Shown here: piece by piece, positions 49,244 to 58,406 of the stretch | Layout: every line of letters begins with the position of its first letter | Position numbering within the stretch: position 1 is the first letter of the stretch | Origin: Duganella sp. BJB476 | GTDB taxonomy: Bacteria > Pseudomonadota > Gammaproteobacteria > Burkholderiales > Burkholderiaceae_D | NCBI RefSeq assembly: GCF_003416895.1 | Contig: NZ_QVIO01000003.1 | Span: 310,001-374,000, forward strand | DNA: 64,000 bases | Direction of reading: 5' to 3' | Notes under the pieces: generated by a model | What the model was told of the DNA's origin: nothing | Databases searched by the model: none | The model's input: only the letters and a program-made list of their open reading frames with translations | Position numbers and translations under genes: made by a program

Positions 49244-50416
49244 TTAGATGATTTCCAGCTCGGCGCGCAGCGAACCGGCCGCTTTCATCGCCTGCAAAAT
49301 AGCCAGCAGATCCTGCGGCGTGGCGCCGATGGCGTTGAGCGCCTTGACCACCTCGGCCAGCGAGGCGCCGCCCTTGACCATCATCACCTTGCCGCTGTCG
49401 GCCTTGATGCCCACCTGCTGGTTCGGCGCGACCACGGTGCGGCCGCCGGACAGCGGGTTCGGCTGACTGATCTGCGGATCGGCGGTCACCGAGATCGACA
49501 GGTTGCCGTGCGAGATGGCGCAAGTGTCCAGCGTGACGGCGCGGTTCATCACCACCGAGCCGGTGCGGGCGTTCATGATGACCTTGGCCGGCTGCTCGGC
49601 CGGGTTGACCTGCATGTCCTGCAAGGTGCCGATGAAGCTGACGCGCTGGTCGCTGCTGCTGGGCGACTGCACGCGGATCACGCGGCTGTCCAGCGCGTAG
49701 GCGATGCCGGAACCGTATTTGTCGTTGATGGCCTCGACCACGCGGCTGGCGGTGGCGAAGTCGGCGGTGTTCAATTCCAGCTTGATGAAGTTGCCCTCGC
49801 CCAGGCTGGAGGCGACCGCGCGCTCGACGGTGGCGCCGGCCGAGATCTTGCCCACGCTGAGGTGATTGACCGTCAGCGAGCTGCCGCCCGCGCCGCCGGC
49901 GGCGACGCCGACGCCGCCCACCAGCACATTGCCCTGGGCCATGCCGTAGACCTGGCCGTCGGCGCCTTTGAGCGGCGTCATCAGCAGCGTTCCGCCGCGC
50001 AGGCTCTTGGCGTTACCCATCGACGAGACCGTGATGTCCAGCGTCTGGCCCGGCTGCGCGAACGGCGGCAGCGAGGCCGTCACCATCACGGCGGCGACGT
50101 TTTTTAATTGCAGCGACGTGCCTTGCGGCAGGTTCACGCCCAGCTGTTGCAGCATCGAGACCACGCTCTGCACGGTGAACGGGGTTTGCGTGGTCTGGTC
50201 GCCGCTGCCGTCGAGGCCGACGACCAGGCCATAGCCGATCAGCTGATTCTGCCGCACGCCGGCGATGCTGACCAGGTCGCGCAGGCGCTCGGCGTGGGCC
50301 GGCTGCACCAGCAGCCAGGCCGCCGCCAGCAGCAGCGTCATGGCCGTCAGCTTGCCCAGGCCGGCAAAGCGGCGCGTGGCGTCGATGATGTGTTGGGAGC
50401 TGTCCATGATCGCCAT
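49244..50416 (-). CDS. flgI: Flagellar P-ring protein FlgI
   Basis: 390 residues. A signal peptide (LTAMTLLLAAAWLLVQPAHA) precedes the mature start ERLRDLVSIAGVRQNQLIGYGLVVGLDGSGDQT. It ends MKAAGSLRAELEII, the usual FlgI terminus. It forms the periplasmic bushing around the rod. Its ATG overlaps the flgH TGA (ATGA). Confidence 0.97.
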   Translation of the reverse strand: MAIMDSSQHIIDATRRFAGLGKLTAMTLLLAAAWLLVQPAHAERLRDLVSIAGVRQNQLIGYGLVVGLDGSGDQTTQTPFTVQSVVSMLQQLGVNLPQGTSLQLKNVAAVMVTASLPPFAQPGQTLDITVSSMGNAKSLRGGTLLMTPLKGADGQVYGMAQGNVLVGGVGVAAGGAGGSSLTVNHLSVGKISAGATVERAVASSLGEGNFIKLELNTADFATASRVVEAINDKYGSGIAYALDSRVIRVQSPSSSDQRVSFIGTLQDMQVNPAEQPAKVIMNARTGSVVMNRAVTLDTCAISHGNLSISVTADPQISQPNPLSGGRTVVAPNQQVGIKADSGKVMMVKGGASLAEVVKALNAIGATPQDLLAILQAMKAAGSLRAELEII

Positions 50417-51075
50417 CAGAAAGGTAACAGGCTTTGGAAGAAGCGCGAGGCCATCGACGTCATCTCGGCGCGGTCGATCTGGCTGTTGGTGCGGTACTCG
50501 ACCTTGGCGTCGGCCACGGCGGTCGACTGCACGGTGTTGCCGGTGGCGATATTGTCGGGATTGATCATGCCGGAGAAGCGGATGAATTCCACGCCCTTGT
50601 TCATCGCCACCTGCTTCTCGCCGGCCACGATCAGGTTGCCGTTGGAGAGCACCTCGACCACCGTCACGCCCATGGTGCCGGTGAAGGTGTTGCTGGCCGA
50701 CTGGTTGTCGCCGTCGGCGTACTTGCTGGCGTTGTTGGCCGCCAGCGTGGCGCCGAAGGTCGATTGCAGCGGATGCGGCACGCTGGCGCTGACGCTGCCG
50801 GACTTGTTGCCCGAGCTGGCGCCGGCTTTCACGGCCGAGGTTTTCTCGGTGATGACCAGGGTCAGCACATCGCCCACCTGGCGCGCGCGGCGGTCTTCGA
50901 AGATCGGCCGGAAGGCGGCGTTCTGGTAGATCGCGCCGTTGGTCGGCGCCGCCTGCAGCTGGGCGCTGGTCAGCGGACGGGCCGACATCGGCATCTGCAC
51001 GATGGAGGTCGGCGTGGTCATGCAGCCGCTCAGGGCGACTGCTGCAGCGGCGGCAATGATGATGGCGTATTTCAT
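50416..51075 (-). CDS. flgH: Flagellar L-ring lipoprotein FlgH
   Basis: 219 residues from ATG 51075, chosen because GGAG lies upstream and it starts a lipoprotein signal MKYAIIIAAAAAVALSGC with lipobox LSGC. An upstream in-frame ATG would add an Arg-rich stretch with no role. Family features include YQNAAFRPIFEDRRARQVGDVLTLVITEKTSA and GNLIVAGEKQVAMNKGVEFIRFSGMINPDNI. The outer-membrane ring completes the LP bushing. Confidence 0.96.
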   Translation of the reverse strand: MKYAIIIAAAAAVALSGCMTTPTSIVQMPMSARPLTSAQLQAAPTNGAIYQNAAFRPIFEDRRARQVGDVLTLVITEKTSAVKAGASSGNKSGSVSASVPHPLQSTFGATLAANNASKYADGDNQSASNTFTGTMGVTVVEVLSNGNLIVAGEKQVAMNKGVEFIRFSGMINPDNIATGNTVQSTAVADAKVEYRTNSQIDRAEMTSMASRFFQSLLPF

Positions 51076-51085
51076 GTTCGACTCC

Positions 51086-51868
51086 TTACATCTGCGACAG
51101 CTTGGCCAGCATCTGGTCGGAGGTCGTGATGGCCTTCGAGTTGATTTCATAGGCGCGCTGGGTCTGGATCATATTGACCATTTCCTCGACCACGTTGACG
51201 TTCGAGGTTTCCACATAGCCTTGCAGGATGACGCCGGTGCCGTTGGTGCCGGGGGTATTGGTTTGCGGGTTGCCGGAAGCGCCGGTTTCCACGTACAGGT
51301 TCTCGCCCTTCGATTCCAGCCCGGTCGGGTTGATGAAGGTCGACAACTGGATGCTGCCGATCTGCTGCGGCGCCACCTGGCCCGGCAAGGTGACCGAGAC
51401 GGTGCCGTCACGGCCCACGGTGATCGATTGCGCGGTGATCGGGATGGTGATGGCCGGTTGCAGCACGAAGCCGCTGGAGGTGACCATCTGGCCGTTGTTG
51501 TCGCGCTGGAAGGAGCCGTCGCGGGTGTAGGCGGTGGTGCCGTCTGGCAGCAGCACGTTGAAGAAGCCGTTGCCGTTGACCATCAGGTCCTTGTCATTAC
51601 CGGTCGACTGCGGATTGCCCTGGGTGTGCACCCGTTCGATCGCCACCGGCCGCACGCCGGTACCGAGCTGCATGCCCGACGGCAGGTTGGTCTGCTGCGA
51701 CGACTGGCCGCCAGGCTGGCGGATGTTCTGGTACAGCAGATCCTCGAACACCGCGCGCGACTTCTTGAAGCCGTTGGTGCTGACGTTGGCCAGGTTGTTG
51801 GACGTGACATCGAGCGCGGTCTGTTGCGCTTCCATGCCGGTCTTGGCGATCCACAGTGAACGTATCAT
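51086..51868 (-). CDS. flgG: Flagellar distal rod protein FlgG
   Basis: 260 residues, standard. The N-terminus [46 protein letters not shown] and the C-terminus [33 protein letters not shown] are the conserved rod/hook helices. Shine-Dalgarno CGGGAGAAG upstream could be masked by an inverted repeat in the flgF-flgG gap (see the regulatory entry). Confidence 0.97.
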   Translation of the reverse strand: MIRSLWIAKTGMEAQQTALDVTSNNLANVSTNGFKKSRAVFEDLLYQNIRQPGGQSSQQTNLPSGMQLGTGVRPVAIERVHTQGNPQSTGNDKDLMVNGNGFFNVLLPDGTTAYTRDGSFQRDNNGQMVTSSGFVLQPAITIPITAQSITVGRDGTVSVTLPGQVAPQQIGSIQLSTFINPTGLESKGENLYVETGASGNPQTNTPGTNGTGVILQGYVETSNVNVVEEMVNMIQTQRAYEINSKAITTSDQMLAKLSQM

Positions 51869-51874
51869 GATGCT

Positions 51875-51944
51875 TCTCCCGTTGCTCGGATGGGAGCCGT
51901 CAAAACCGACAGCTACTCATCCCACGCAACCATTATGCGGGAGA
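51875..51944 (-). promoter_or_regulatory. Inverted repeat able to mask the flgG ribosome-binding site
   Basis: On the minus strand TCTCCCG just after the flgF stop (51944-51938) is complementary to CGGGAGA (51881-51875), which is the flgG Shine-Dalgarno. A shorter local pair, CTCCC/GGGAG, competes for the same site. This could tune FlgG output relative to FlgF. Confidence 0.4.
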
Positions 51945-51949
51945 GGTCA

Positions 51950-52690
51950 TCAACTCAAAGCGAGGATCTGGGTGGCTTTTGCGGCGTTATTCTCGGCGTT
52001 CTTCAGCAAACTCATTTGCATCTCGAACTGCCTTGCCAGGCTGATCATGTTGACCATGGAATCGACCGGATTGACGTTGCTGCCCTCCAGCGCGCCGTCG
52101 ACCACGCGCACCGCCGGGTCGTTGTCGGCCGGCGTGCCGCTGACTTGCCGGAACAGGCCGTCGTCGCCGCGCACCAGGGCCTTGGGGTCCGGGTTGACCA
52201 GCTTGATCCGTCCCAGCACATTGGCCGGGCCGGGCTTGAAATCGGTGGAGATGGTGCTGACGGTGCCGTCGCCGGCCACCATCACCGTGGTGTCGGGCGG
52301 GATGGCGATCGGGCCGCCGTCGCCCACCAGCGTCTGGCCGCTGGTGGTTTGCAGCAGGCCGTTCTCGCTGACCTTCAGGCTGCCGTTGCGGGTATAGGCT
52401 TCCGAACCGTCGGCCGACTGCACCGCGATCCAGCCCTGGTCGCGCACCGCGATGTCCAGCGCACGGCCGGTGGTCTGGATCGGGCCGGCGCGCATGTCCG
52501 CGCCCACCGTGGAGTTGACCACGAAGGCGCGCGTCTGCAAGCCGTCCGACACCACCGGCACCGCCCGAAACGTATCGAGCTGCGCGCGGAAGCCGGTGGT
52601 GGTGGCGTTGGACAGGTTGTTGGCAACGGTGGCTTGCTGATCCATCACGTGCCGCGCACCTGTCATCGCGGTATAAACCAGGCGGTCCAT
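51950..52690 (-). CDS. flgF: Flagellar proximal rod protein FlgF
   Basis: 246 residues: N-terminus DRLVYTAMTGARHVMDQQATVANNLSNATTTGFRAQLDTF and C-terminus EGSNVNPVDSMVNMISLARQFEMQMSLLKNAENNAAKATQIL. It is part of the rod between FlgC and FlgG. Start ATG 52690 is just after flgE (11 nt). Confidence 0.96.
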   Translation of the reverse strand: MDRLVYTAMTGARHVMDQQATVANNLSNATTTGFRAQLDTFRAVPVVSDGLQTRAFVVNSTVGADMRAGPIQTTGRALDIAVRDQGWIAVQSADGSEAYTRNGSLKVSENGLLQTTSGQTLVGDGGPIAIPPDTTVMVAGDGTVSTISTDFKPGPANVLGRIKLVNPDPKALVRGDDGLFRQVSGTPADNDPAVRVVDGALEGSNVNPVDSMVNMISLARQFEMQMSLLKNAENNAAKATQILALS

Positions 52691-52701
52691 GGCTTACTCT
52701 A

Positions 52702-54261
52702 TTAACGGAGATTGACGAGGGTTTGCAACACCGAATCCTCGGTCTTGATGGTCTGCGCATTGGCCTGGTAGACGCGCTGCGCGGTGATCATGTTGACCAG
52801 TTCGGCCGTCAGGTCGACATTCGACACTTCAACCGAGCTGGCGCGCAAGGAGCCCATCGAGCCGGCGTTCGGCACCCCAACCTGCGGCGTGCCCGAAGCC
52901 GAGCTTTCCGCCCAAGCGTTGTTACCCAGCGGAGTCAGGCCGTCGACGCTGGAGAAGTTCGCCATGGCGATCTGTCCCATCGGGCGCGATTTGCCGTTGC
53001 TGTACTGACCCAGGATCACGCCGTTGGCGTCGATGGCGTAACGCTGCCACGAGCCGGCCGAGTAACCGTTCTGCACTGAACCCAGGTCGTTGGTGACGCT
53101 GCCGTACTGGGTGGTCTTGTCGAAGGTGGTGGCGACCGTCATCGGCTGCTGGGCGCCGGTGTCCGGGAAGATCGGCAGCTGGATATTAAACGGCAGCGTT
53201 TGCGGCGTCGGTTGCATCAAGGCCATCGCCTCCGGGTCCAGCACGCCGGTCTTGGTGAACAGCAGCGTACCGGCCTTGACGGCTGGCACGGTGATGGCGG
53301 CGGCCAGCTTGGCGTTGATCTGATCCGGCGTCATGCCGGTGATGGAACCGCTGCTGGTCGGATCGAGCGCGGTGATGGCGGCGGCCAGAGCATCCAGCTG
53401 CGCCTGCGAGGCTGCGGCGGGCGGGGTGCTGGCGGCGGTGGTCATCACGGCGCCGGCCGCGGTCGCATAGGATCCCGCCGCCTGGGCGATGAGCAGCGGG
53501 TCCGGCGGCGTCGCGCGCACCTGATCGTTATAGGCCAAACGGGCAGCGGCCACAGTCGGATCGCTGTTGATCGCGGCGGCCACGCCGGCCGAGACGATTT
53601 CCTTGTTGTCGGCGGCGGCGTACACGTCCCAGGTATTGGCGTCGGTCTTGACGTAGTAGGTCGTCATGATGTGCGAGGTGCCCAGGCTGTCGTACACGTT
53701 CAGCACGGTCTGCTTGTTGTAGCTGGTCGGATCACCGGCGTCGAACGGAATGGTGGCCGGCACCTTCTCGGCCGAGCTCAGGTTCAACTGGAAATTGGCG
53801 GTGGTGGTTTGCACCGGCGTCAGGTCGGACTTGTCCAGGGTCAGCGGCACCGGAGCGCCGAGCTGGATCACTCCGGCCGAGTTCGACAGATAGCCGGTCA
53901 GCTGCGCGCCCTGGGCATTGATCAGCGTGTGGGTGTTATCTTCGTGGAACTGGCCGTTGCGCGAGTACTGCACCGCGCCGTTGACCACTTCGCGGAAGAA
54001 GCCGCCACCGTTGATCGAGATGTCCAGCGGGTTGTTGCTGGTCTCGATATTCCCCTGGGTGAATTGCTGGGCCAACTTGGCCGTCGTCACACCGATGCCG
54101 GGATTGTTGCCCGACACGCCGTTCAGCGAGTTGGCGTACAGGTCCGCAAACTGCGCCTGCGAGCCCTTGAAGCCAACCGTGCTGGCGTTGGCGATGTTGT
54201 TGCCGATAACGTCCAGCGATTTGGATGCTGCGTTCAGGCCGCTAAGTCCTTGTTGGAACAT
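52702..54261 (-). CDS. flgE: Flagellar hook protein FlgE, with an Ala-rich insert
   Basis: 519 residues. The ends are typical (MFQQGLSGLNAASKSLDVIGNNIANASTVGFKGSQAQFADLY; VDLTAELVNMITAQRVYQANAQTIKTEDSVLQTLVNLR). Between NTWDVYAAADN and GTLLFTKTGVLD, normally close together in the D2 domain, lies an Ala-rich stretch of roughly 110 residues, which makes the protein longer than the usual ~400. It would enlarge the exposed surface of the hook. Confidence 0.96.
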   Translation of the reverse strand: MFQQGLSGLNAASKSLDVIGNNIANASTVGFKGSQAQFADLYANSLNGVSGNNPGIGVTTAKLAQQFTQGNIETSNNPLDISINGGGFFREVVNGAVQYSRNGQFHEDNTHTLINAQGAQLTGYLSNSAGVIQLGAPVPLTLDKSDLTPVQTTTANFQLNLSSAEKVPATIPFDAGDPTSYNKQTVLNVYDSLGTSHIMTTYYVKTDANTWDVYAAADNKEIVSAGVAAAINSDPTVAAARLAYNDQVRATPPDPLLIAQAAGSYATAAGAVMTTAASTPPAAASQAQLDALAAAITALDPTSSGSITGMTPDQINAKLAAAITVPAVKAGTLLFTKTGVLDPEAMALMQPTPQTLPFNIQLPIFPDTGAQQPMTVATTFDKTTQYGSVTNDLGSVQNGYSAGSWQRYAIDANGVILGQYSNGKSRPMGQIAMANFSSVDGLTPLGNNAWAESSASGTPQVGVPNAGSMGSLRASSVEVSNVDLTAELVNMITAQRVYQANAQTIKTEDSVLQTLVNLR

Positions 54262-54298
54262 GGTATTCCCCTATGCTAGGTGTGACGTGTGAACTGCG

Positions 54299-55009
54299 TT
54301 ACAAAACTTCTTTAACATCGGACATGGCGAACTGTCCGAGCGAGGTATTCAATTTGACGCCGCCGCTGCCGGTCGACACGCTGGCCACGGCCGCCAGTTG
54401 CAGCGCGGTCGAGTCGGTCAGCGTCTTGCCGGCGCTCACCGCCTTGACGGTGAAGGTGTAGGCGCCGGCCGGCGCGGCGGTCTTGCCGTCGGTGGTGCCG
54501 TCCCAGGTGATCGGGTAGGTGCCGACGTCGGTGCTCTTCATGCTCATGGTGCGCACCGTGGCGCCGCTCTTGTCCTGGATCGAAATCGTCACGCTCTCGG
54601 CGGGCGAGGCCAGGTCGACGCCGAACACGCTGGTGCTGGTGCTTTTGCCGGCGTCGTCGGTGCTGGTCGACAGTTGAATGCCGGCGCCCGCCACCAGCAC
54701 GCCCTTGCCGATCAGGTTGGTGGCGGTCAGCGATTGCGACGCGGCCTGGTCGGTGCGCAGCGATTCCAGCGTGGCGTTGACCTTGTTGATGCCGGTCACC
54801 GTCGACAGCTGGGCCAGCTGGCTGGTCATGGCCGCGTTGTCCATCGGGTTCAGCGGGTCCTGGTTCTGCAGCTGCGTGACCAGCAGCTTCATGAACTTGT
54901 CCTGGTCCGCGCCGATGTCGTTGGACGTGCTGGTGCTGGAACTGCTGGTGTTGCTGGTGGTGTTGAGCGCCGCCGTTACCGGCGTGTCGATCACTGAGCT
55001 GATAGTCAT
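54299..55009 (-). CDS. flgD: Hook scaffolding (cap) protein FlgD
   Basis: 236 residues. A Ser/Thr-rich N-terminus is followed by the export/assembly signature GADQDKFMKLLVTQLQNQDPLNPMDNAAMTSQLAQLSTV and the Ig-like hook-cap domain (VTISIQDKSGATVRTMSMK ... YTFTVKAVSAG). It caps the growing hook and is later discarded. Lies between flgC and flgE as usual. Confidence 0.96.
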   Translation of the reverse strand: MTISSVIDTPVTAALNTTSNTSSSSTSTSNDIGADQDKFMKLLVTQLQNQDPLNPMDNAAMTSQLAQLSTVTGINKVNATLESLRTDQAASQSLTATNLIGKGVLVAGAGIQLSTSTDDAGKSTSTSVFGVDLASPAESVTISIQDKSGATVRTMSMKSTDVGTYPITWDGTTDGKTAAPAGAYTFTVKAVSAGKTLTDSTALQLAAVASVSTGSGGVKLNTSLGQFAMSDVKEVL

Positions 55010-55025
55010 GATTGCCTCTTAAAAA

Positions 55026-55433
55026 TTACTGGCCGATGGTCAGGGTTTTGAGCAGCAGCGTCTTGGCCGCGTTCATGGTCTCGACGTTGGTCTGGTAGGA
55101 ACGTGAGGCCGACAGCATGTTGACCATCTCGTCCACCACGTTCACGTTGGGCATGGTCACGTAGCCCTTGTCGTCCGCCATCGGATGCCTGGGATCGTAC
55201 ATCTGCTTCATCGGCGACTGGTCTTCCACTACCTGCTTGACCCGCACCCCGGTCGAGGCGCCGCCGTCGGCCGGCGTGGTCGCTTCGAACACCACCTGGC
55301 GCGCGCGGTAGGCCTCGCCGCTGGCGCTGGTGGCGCTGTCGGCATTGGCCAGGTTGGAGGCCACCACGTTGAGCCGTTGCGCCTGGGCGCTCATGGCCGA
55401 ACCTGAAACATTGAAAATATTAAACAGCGACAT
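55026..55433 (-). CDS. flgC: Flagellar proximal rod protein FlgC
   Basis: 135 residues, standard size. N-terminus [34 protein letters not shown]-terminus [38 protein letters not shown]. Strong Shine-Dalgarno GGGAGG precedes the ATG; only 2 nt separate it from flgB. Confidence 0.97.
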   Translation of the reverse strand: MSLFNIFNVSGSAMSAQAQRLNVVASNLANADSATSASGEAYRARQVVFEATTPADGGASTGVRVKQVVEDQSPMKQMYDPRHPMADDKGYVTMPNVNVVDEMVNMLSASRSYQTNVETMNAAKTLLLKTLTIGQ

Positions 55434-55435
55434 GA

Positions 55436-55861
55436 TCAGTTACCTCCCTGTATCGCCGCCATCATGTTCTTGATCTGGGCGTTGATTGCGGTGATGCCGG
55501 CCTCGTAGCGGATGGCGTTGTCGGCGAACTGGTTGCGCTCGACGTCCATGTCGACCGTGTTGCCGTCGACCGCGCCCTGCACCACGCCGCGGTACAGCAG
55601 CGGCGTGCCGTCCGCCATGCTGGTGCCGTCTTGTTGAGGGTTGGGGTAATGCTTGCTGGCGGTGGTCTTCAGCGTGGCGTTGGCGCTCGGGCTGGCCTTG
55701 TCCAGCGCGGCCTGCATGGCGCTGGAGAAATCGATGTCGCGTGCCTTGTAGTTGGGCGTATCGCCGTTGGCGATATTCGAAGCGAGCACGCTCTGCCGCT
55801 GAGAGCGCAGGCCCAGCGCGGCTTCGTTAAAGCGCAGATAATCGTCGAGTTTCCCAACCAT
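55436..55861 (-). CDS. flgB: Flagellar proximal rod protein FlgB
   Basis: 141 residues from ATG 55861, preceded by GGGAG; an in-frame TTG four codons upstream is less likely. Typical motifs: [41 protein letters not shown] and [40 protein letters not shown]. First gene of flgBCDEFGHIJ(KL), divergent from flgA. I saw no convincing promoter match in the 158-bp gap. Confidence 0.96.
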   Translation of the reverse strand: MVGKLDDYLRFNEAALGLRSQRQSVLASNIANGDTPNYKARDIDFSSAMQAALDKASPSANATLKTTASKHYPNPQQDGTSMADGTPLLYRGVVQGAVDGNTVDMDVERNQFADNAIRYEAGITAINAQIKNMMAAIQGGN

Positions 55862-56019
55862 GGCAGCTCCCAATGGACGTACTTGTTATGACAGGATCGA
55901 TGATACGGAGTTGCCGGTGGTAACCATCGAGCGATAAGACAGCGCTTTTCGGTCCTATTCAAGGCTTCAAGTCCAGGCCGCCAAACTATGATGGCAATAT
56001 TGAAGGGGACTCTCACACC

Positions 56020-56724
56020 ATGAAACGACTGCTCATCACTGCCGCCCTGCTGGCCCTGCTGCCGGCGGCCCAGACTCAGGCTCAGCAAGCCGCGCCCCTG
56101 CGCCAAGACGCGGCCGCGCTCAAGCGCAGCGTCGAACAGTTCCTGCAAGTACAAAGCGGCGGCCTGCCCGGCCAGGTCACGGTCGCCGTCGGCGCCGTCG
56201 ATCCGCGCATGAACCTGGCCGCCTGCCCCGATCCGCAAGCCTTCTTCATGCCCGGCGCACGCGCCTGGGGCAAGACCACGGTCGGCGTGCGCTGCGTGGC
56301 GCCGGCGGCCTGGACGATCTATATCCAGGCCACCGTCACCGTGGTCGGCGAATACATCGCCAGCGCCGCGCCGCTGGCCCAGGGCCAGGCCATCGAGGCC
56401 GGCCAGCTGGTGACCCTGAAGGGCGATCTGACAACATTGCCGGCCGGGATAGCCACCGACATGGGCCAGGTGATCGGCCGCAGCACCAATATTTCACTGC
56501 CGCCGGGCACGCCGCTGCGCCTCGATACGCTGCGCAGCAAGCCGGTGGTGCAGTCCGGCCAGCTGGTGCGGCTGGTTTCCAGCGGCAACGGTTTCAGCGT
56601 GTCGGCCGAGGCGCGCGCCATGAGCACGGCGGGCGACGGCCAGGTAGTCCAGGTAAAAACTTCCGGTGGGCAACAAATCACGGGGATCGCCAAGGCAGGC
56701 GGGCTGGTGGAGGTGGCGTTTTGA
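56020..56724 (+). CDS. flgA: P-ring assembly chaperone FlgA
   Basis: 234 residues. Signal peptide (RLLITAALLALLPAAQTQAQ), then an N-terminal wing (LKRSVEQFLQVQSGGLPGQVTVAVGAVDPRMNLAACP) and a C-terminal SAF domain (AQGQAIEAGQLVTLKGDLTTLPAGI ... QLVRLVSSGNGFSVSAEARAM ... GIAKAGGLVEVAF). It acts in the periplasm to help FlgI assemble. Divergent from flgB. Confidence 0.95.
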   Translation: MKRLLITAALLALLPAAQTQAQQAAPLRQDAAALKRSVEQFLQVQSGGLPGQVTVAVGAVDPRMNLAACPDPQAFFMPGARAWGKTTVGVRCVAPAAWTIYIQATVTVVGEYIASAAPLAQGQAIEAGQLVTLKGDLTTLPAGIATDMGQVIGRSTNISLPPGTPLRLDTLRSKPVVQSGQLVRLVSSGNGFSVSAEARAMSTAGDGQVVQVKTSGGQQITGIAKAGGLVEVAF

Positions 56725-56757
56725 TCGAACGCCAGGGGTCTTGAGGTACGGCAACGC

Positions 56758-56784
56758 TAAAGTTTTGGCGTCAGCCGCCGTTAC
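56758..56784 (+). promoter_or_regulatory. Sigma-28 promoter for flgMN
   Basis: TAAAGTTT (56758-56765) is a perfect -35 match, followed by 11 nt and GCCGTTAC (56777-56784; 6/8). It would give feedback: FliA drives its own inhibitor FlgM. A short GGAG/CTCC hairpin lies between it and the GTG start. Confidence 0.88.
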
Positions 56785-56832
56785 ATACTCAGATCCCGGA
56801 GTTTCGTACTCCTACCAGAGAAGGATAATGCT

Positions 56833-57147
56833 GTGAAAATTAACGATACATTGAAGAGCACGACCGGCTTGCCGTCGTCGACTCCGGCTTCCACCTCGAC
56901 TGCGCGCGGCGCAGACAAGGCGGCAGCCCCGGCGACGCCTGCAACGTCCGACAACGTGCGCCTGTCGCCGCAAGGCCAGGCATTGGCGGCCAGTGCGGCC
57001 GGCGGCGCCAACGCCGTGTTCGACACCAAAAAAGTCGAGCGCATCAAGCTGGCAATAGCCGACGGTCAGTTCCAGGTCAACTCGGAAAAAGTAGCGGATG
57101 GCTTGCTGGATACAGTCAAGGATCTGCTGCACTCTCGCAAACGATAG
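56833..57147 (+). CDS. flgM: Anti-sigma-28 factor FlgM
   Basis: 104 residues from a GTG start (AAGGA upstream). It holds FliA inactive until it is exported through the completed hook-basal body. The Ser/Thr/Ala-rich N-terminal half is likely disordered. The conserved C-terminal sigma-binding helices are VERIKLAIADGQFQVNSEKVADGLLDTVKDLL. Preceded by a sigma-28 promoter and followed 7 nt later by flgN. Confidence 0.95.
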   Translation: MKINDTLKSTTGLPSSTPASTSTARGADKAAAPATPATSDNVRLSPQGQALAASAAGGANAVFDTKKVERIKLAIADGQFQVNSEKVADGLLDTVKDLLHSRKR

Positions 57148-57154
57148 GTCTACC

Positions 57155-57631
57155 ATGTCAACCGCTACCCCGCTGAACAGCCTGCGCGAAGAAGAACACA
57201 TCATGACGACCCTGCTGGGCGTTTTGAAACAGGAGCAGCAACATCTGGTGGCGGCGGAAATCGACGGCCTGACGGCGGTCACCACGAAGAAATCGGCACT
57301 GGTCACGCAGATGACCCTGTTGTCGGCCCAGCGCCACCGCGCCTTGGGCAAGGCCGGCTACCCGGCCGAGGAAGCCGGCATGGATGCCTGGGTTGCCGCC
57401 AGCGGCGCCGACGCCGCCGAAGCTTCCGTCCTGTGGCAGGCACTGCAGCAACACGCCCGCGAAGCTAAGGAACTGAACCGCATCAACGGCATGCTGATCA
57501 ACAAGCAAATGAACCACACGCAAGGAGCGCTGCAAGCGCTGCGTCCGCAATCGGCGGGCGCGAACAACTTCTACGGCCCTGGCGGCCTGTCCACTTCCCT
57601 GCCCCGCAGCCGCGGCTTCCTGGCCGGCTGA
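57155..57631 (+). CDS. flgN: Flagellar export chaperone FlgN
   Basis: 158 residues from ATG 57155; upstream in-frame ATG 57098 lies inside flgM and is rejected. Helical chaperone for FlgK and FlgL: LREEEHIMTTLLGVLKQEQQHLVAAEIDGLTAVTTKKSALV and LNRINGMLINKQMNHTQGALQAL (NxxL-type C-terminal helix). Position after flgM is standard. Convergent with motD, whose stop abuts at 57632. Confidence 0.93.
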   Translation: MSTATPLNSLREEEHIMTTLLGVLKQEQQHLVAAEIDGLTAVTTKKSALVTQMTLLSAQRHRALGKAGYPAEEAGMDAWVAASGADAAEASVLWQALQQHAREAKELNRINGMLINKQMNHTQGALQALRPQSAGANNFYGPGGLSTSLPRSRGFLAG

Positions 57632-58405
57632 TTACTGCGCCGGCGCCTGCGTCGGCACTTCCGTTACCGTATCCGGGATACCGGACAAGATCGTGACCGC
57701 CACGCGGCGATTGCGCGCGCGGCCGATCGGGTTGTCGTTCGGCGCCACCGGCACGTTCGAGCTGAAGCCCACCGCCGTCAGGCGTTCCGGCGCCACGCCG
57801 GCGTCGATGAACAAGCGCACCACGCTGCTGGCGCGCACCGCCGACAGTTCCCAGTTGGACGGGAACAGCGTGTTGCGGATAGGCTGGTTGTCGGTGTGGC
57901 CTTCGACCTGCACCTTGTGATCGTCGTTTTTCAGCAGGCCGGCGACGGCGCGCAGCGCTTCGGTCGATTCGTTGGTCAGCCGCGCCTCGCCCGGATCGAA
58001 CAGCACCGAGGCATTGATCTCGACGCTGACGCCGCGACTGTTTTGCGTGACGCGCACCTTGCCCTCCTTGACCAGGGGCGCCAGCGTGGACAACAAGTCC
58101 TGCGCCAGCTTGGTCATCTGGGTTTTTTCCTTGCGCAGCAATTCGGCGTGGCGCCGCAGGTTGGGATTGGGGATCGGCAGGTTGGGCACTTCGGTGTTGA
58201 CCGGCTTGGCCGAACCGGCGCCGCCGAAGGCGTCGCCCAGCGCCACCGACAGCACCTTGTAGCGGCCGATATTGACCACGGAAATCGCGTACATGACGAC
58301 GAAGAAGGCGAACAGCAGCGTGATGAAGTCGGCGTAGGAGATCAGCCAGCGCTCGTGGTTCTCCGGTTCGTCGTCGAACTTCCTGCGGGCGCGCCGGTTC
58401 TGCAT
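57632..58405 (-). CDS. motD: Flagellar stator protein MotD (MotB family)
   Basis: 257 residues. One membrane helix (about 22-42) carries the proton-channel aspartate Asp26 in ISYADFITLLFAFFVVMYA. A plug/linker follows, then an OmpA-type peptidoglycan-binding domain (VEGHTDNQPI ... NWELSAVRASSVVRLFIDAGV ... RRVAVTIL). It pairs with MotC, one base upstream. As motC/motD follow fliA rather than standing with motAB, this is the second-stator type; whether motAB exists elsewhere is not visible. Confidence 0.92.
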   Translation of the reverse strand: MQNRRARRKFDDEPENHERWLISYADFITLLFAFFVVMYAISVVNIGRYKVLSVALGDAFGGAGSAKPVNTEVPNLPIPNPNLRRHAELLRKEKTQMTKLAQDLLSTLAPLVKEGKVRVTQNSRGVSVEINASVLFDPGEARLTNESTEALRAVAGLLKNDDHKVQVEGHTDNQPIRNTLFPSNWELSAVRASSVVRLFIDAGVAPERLTAVGFSSNVPVAPNDNPIGRARNRRVAVTILSGIPDTVTEVPTQAPAQ

Positions 58406-58406
58406 G

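Noticed and set aside
53200..53340. Octad-like motif MTPDQINAKL in FlgE as a link to the giant protein
   Set aside because: Single short occurrence inside an Ala-rich insert; likely chance.
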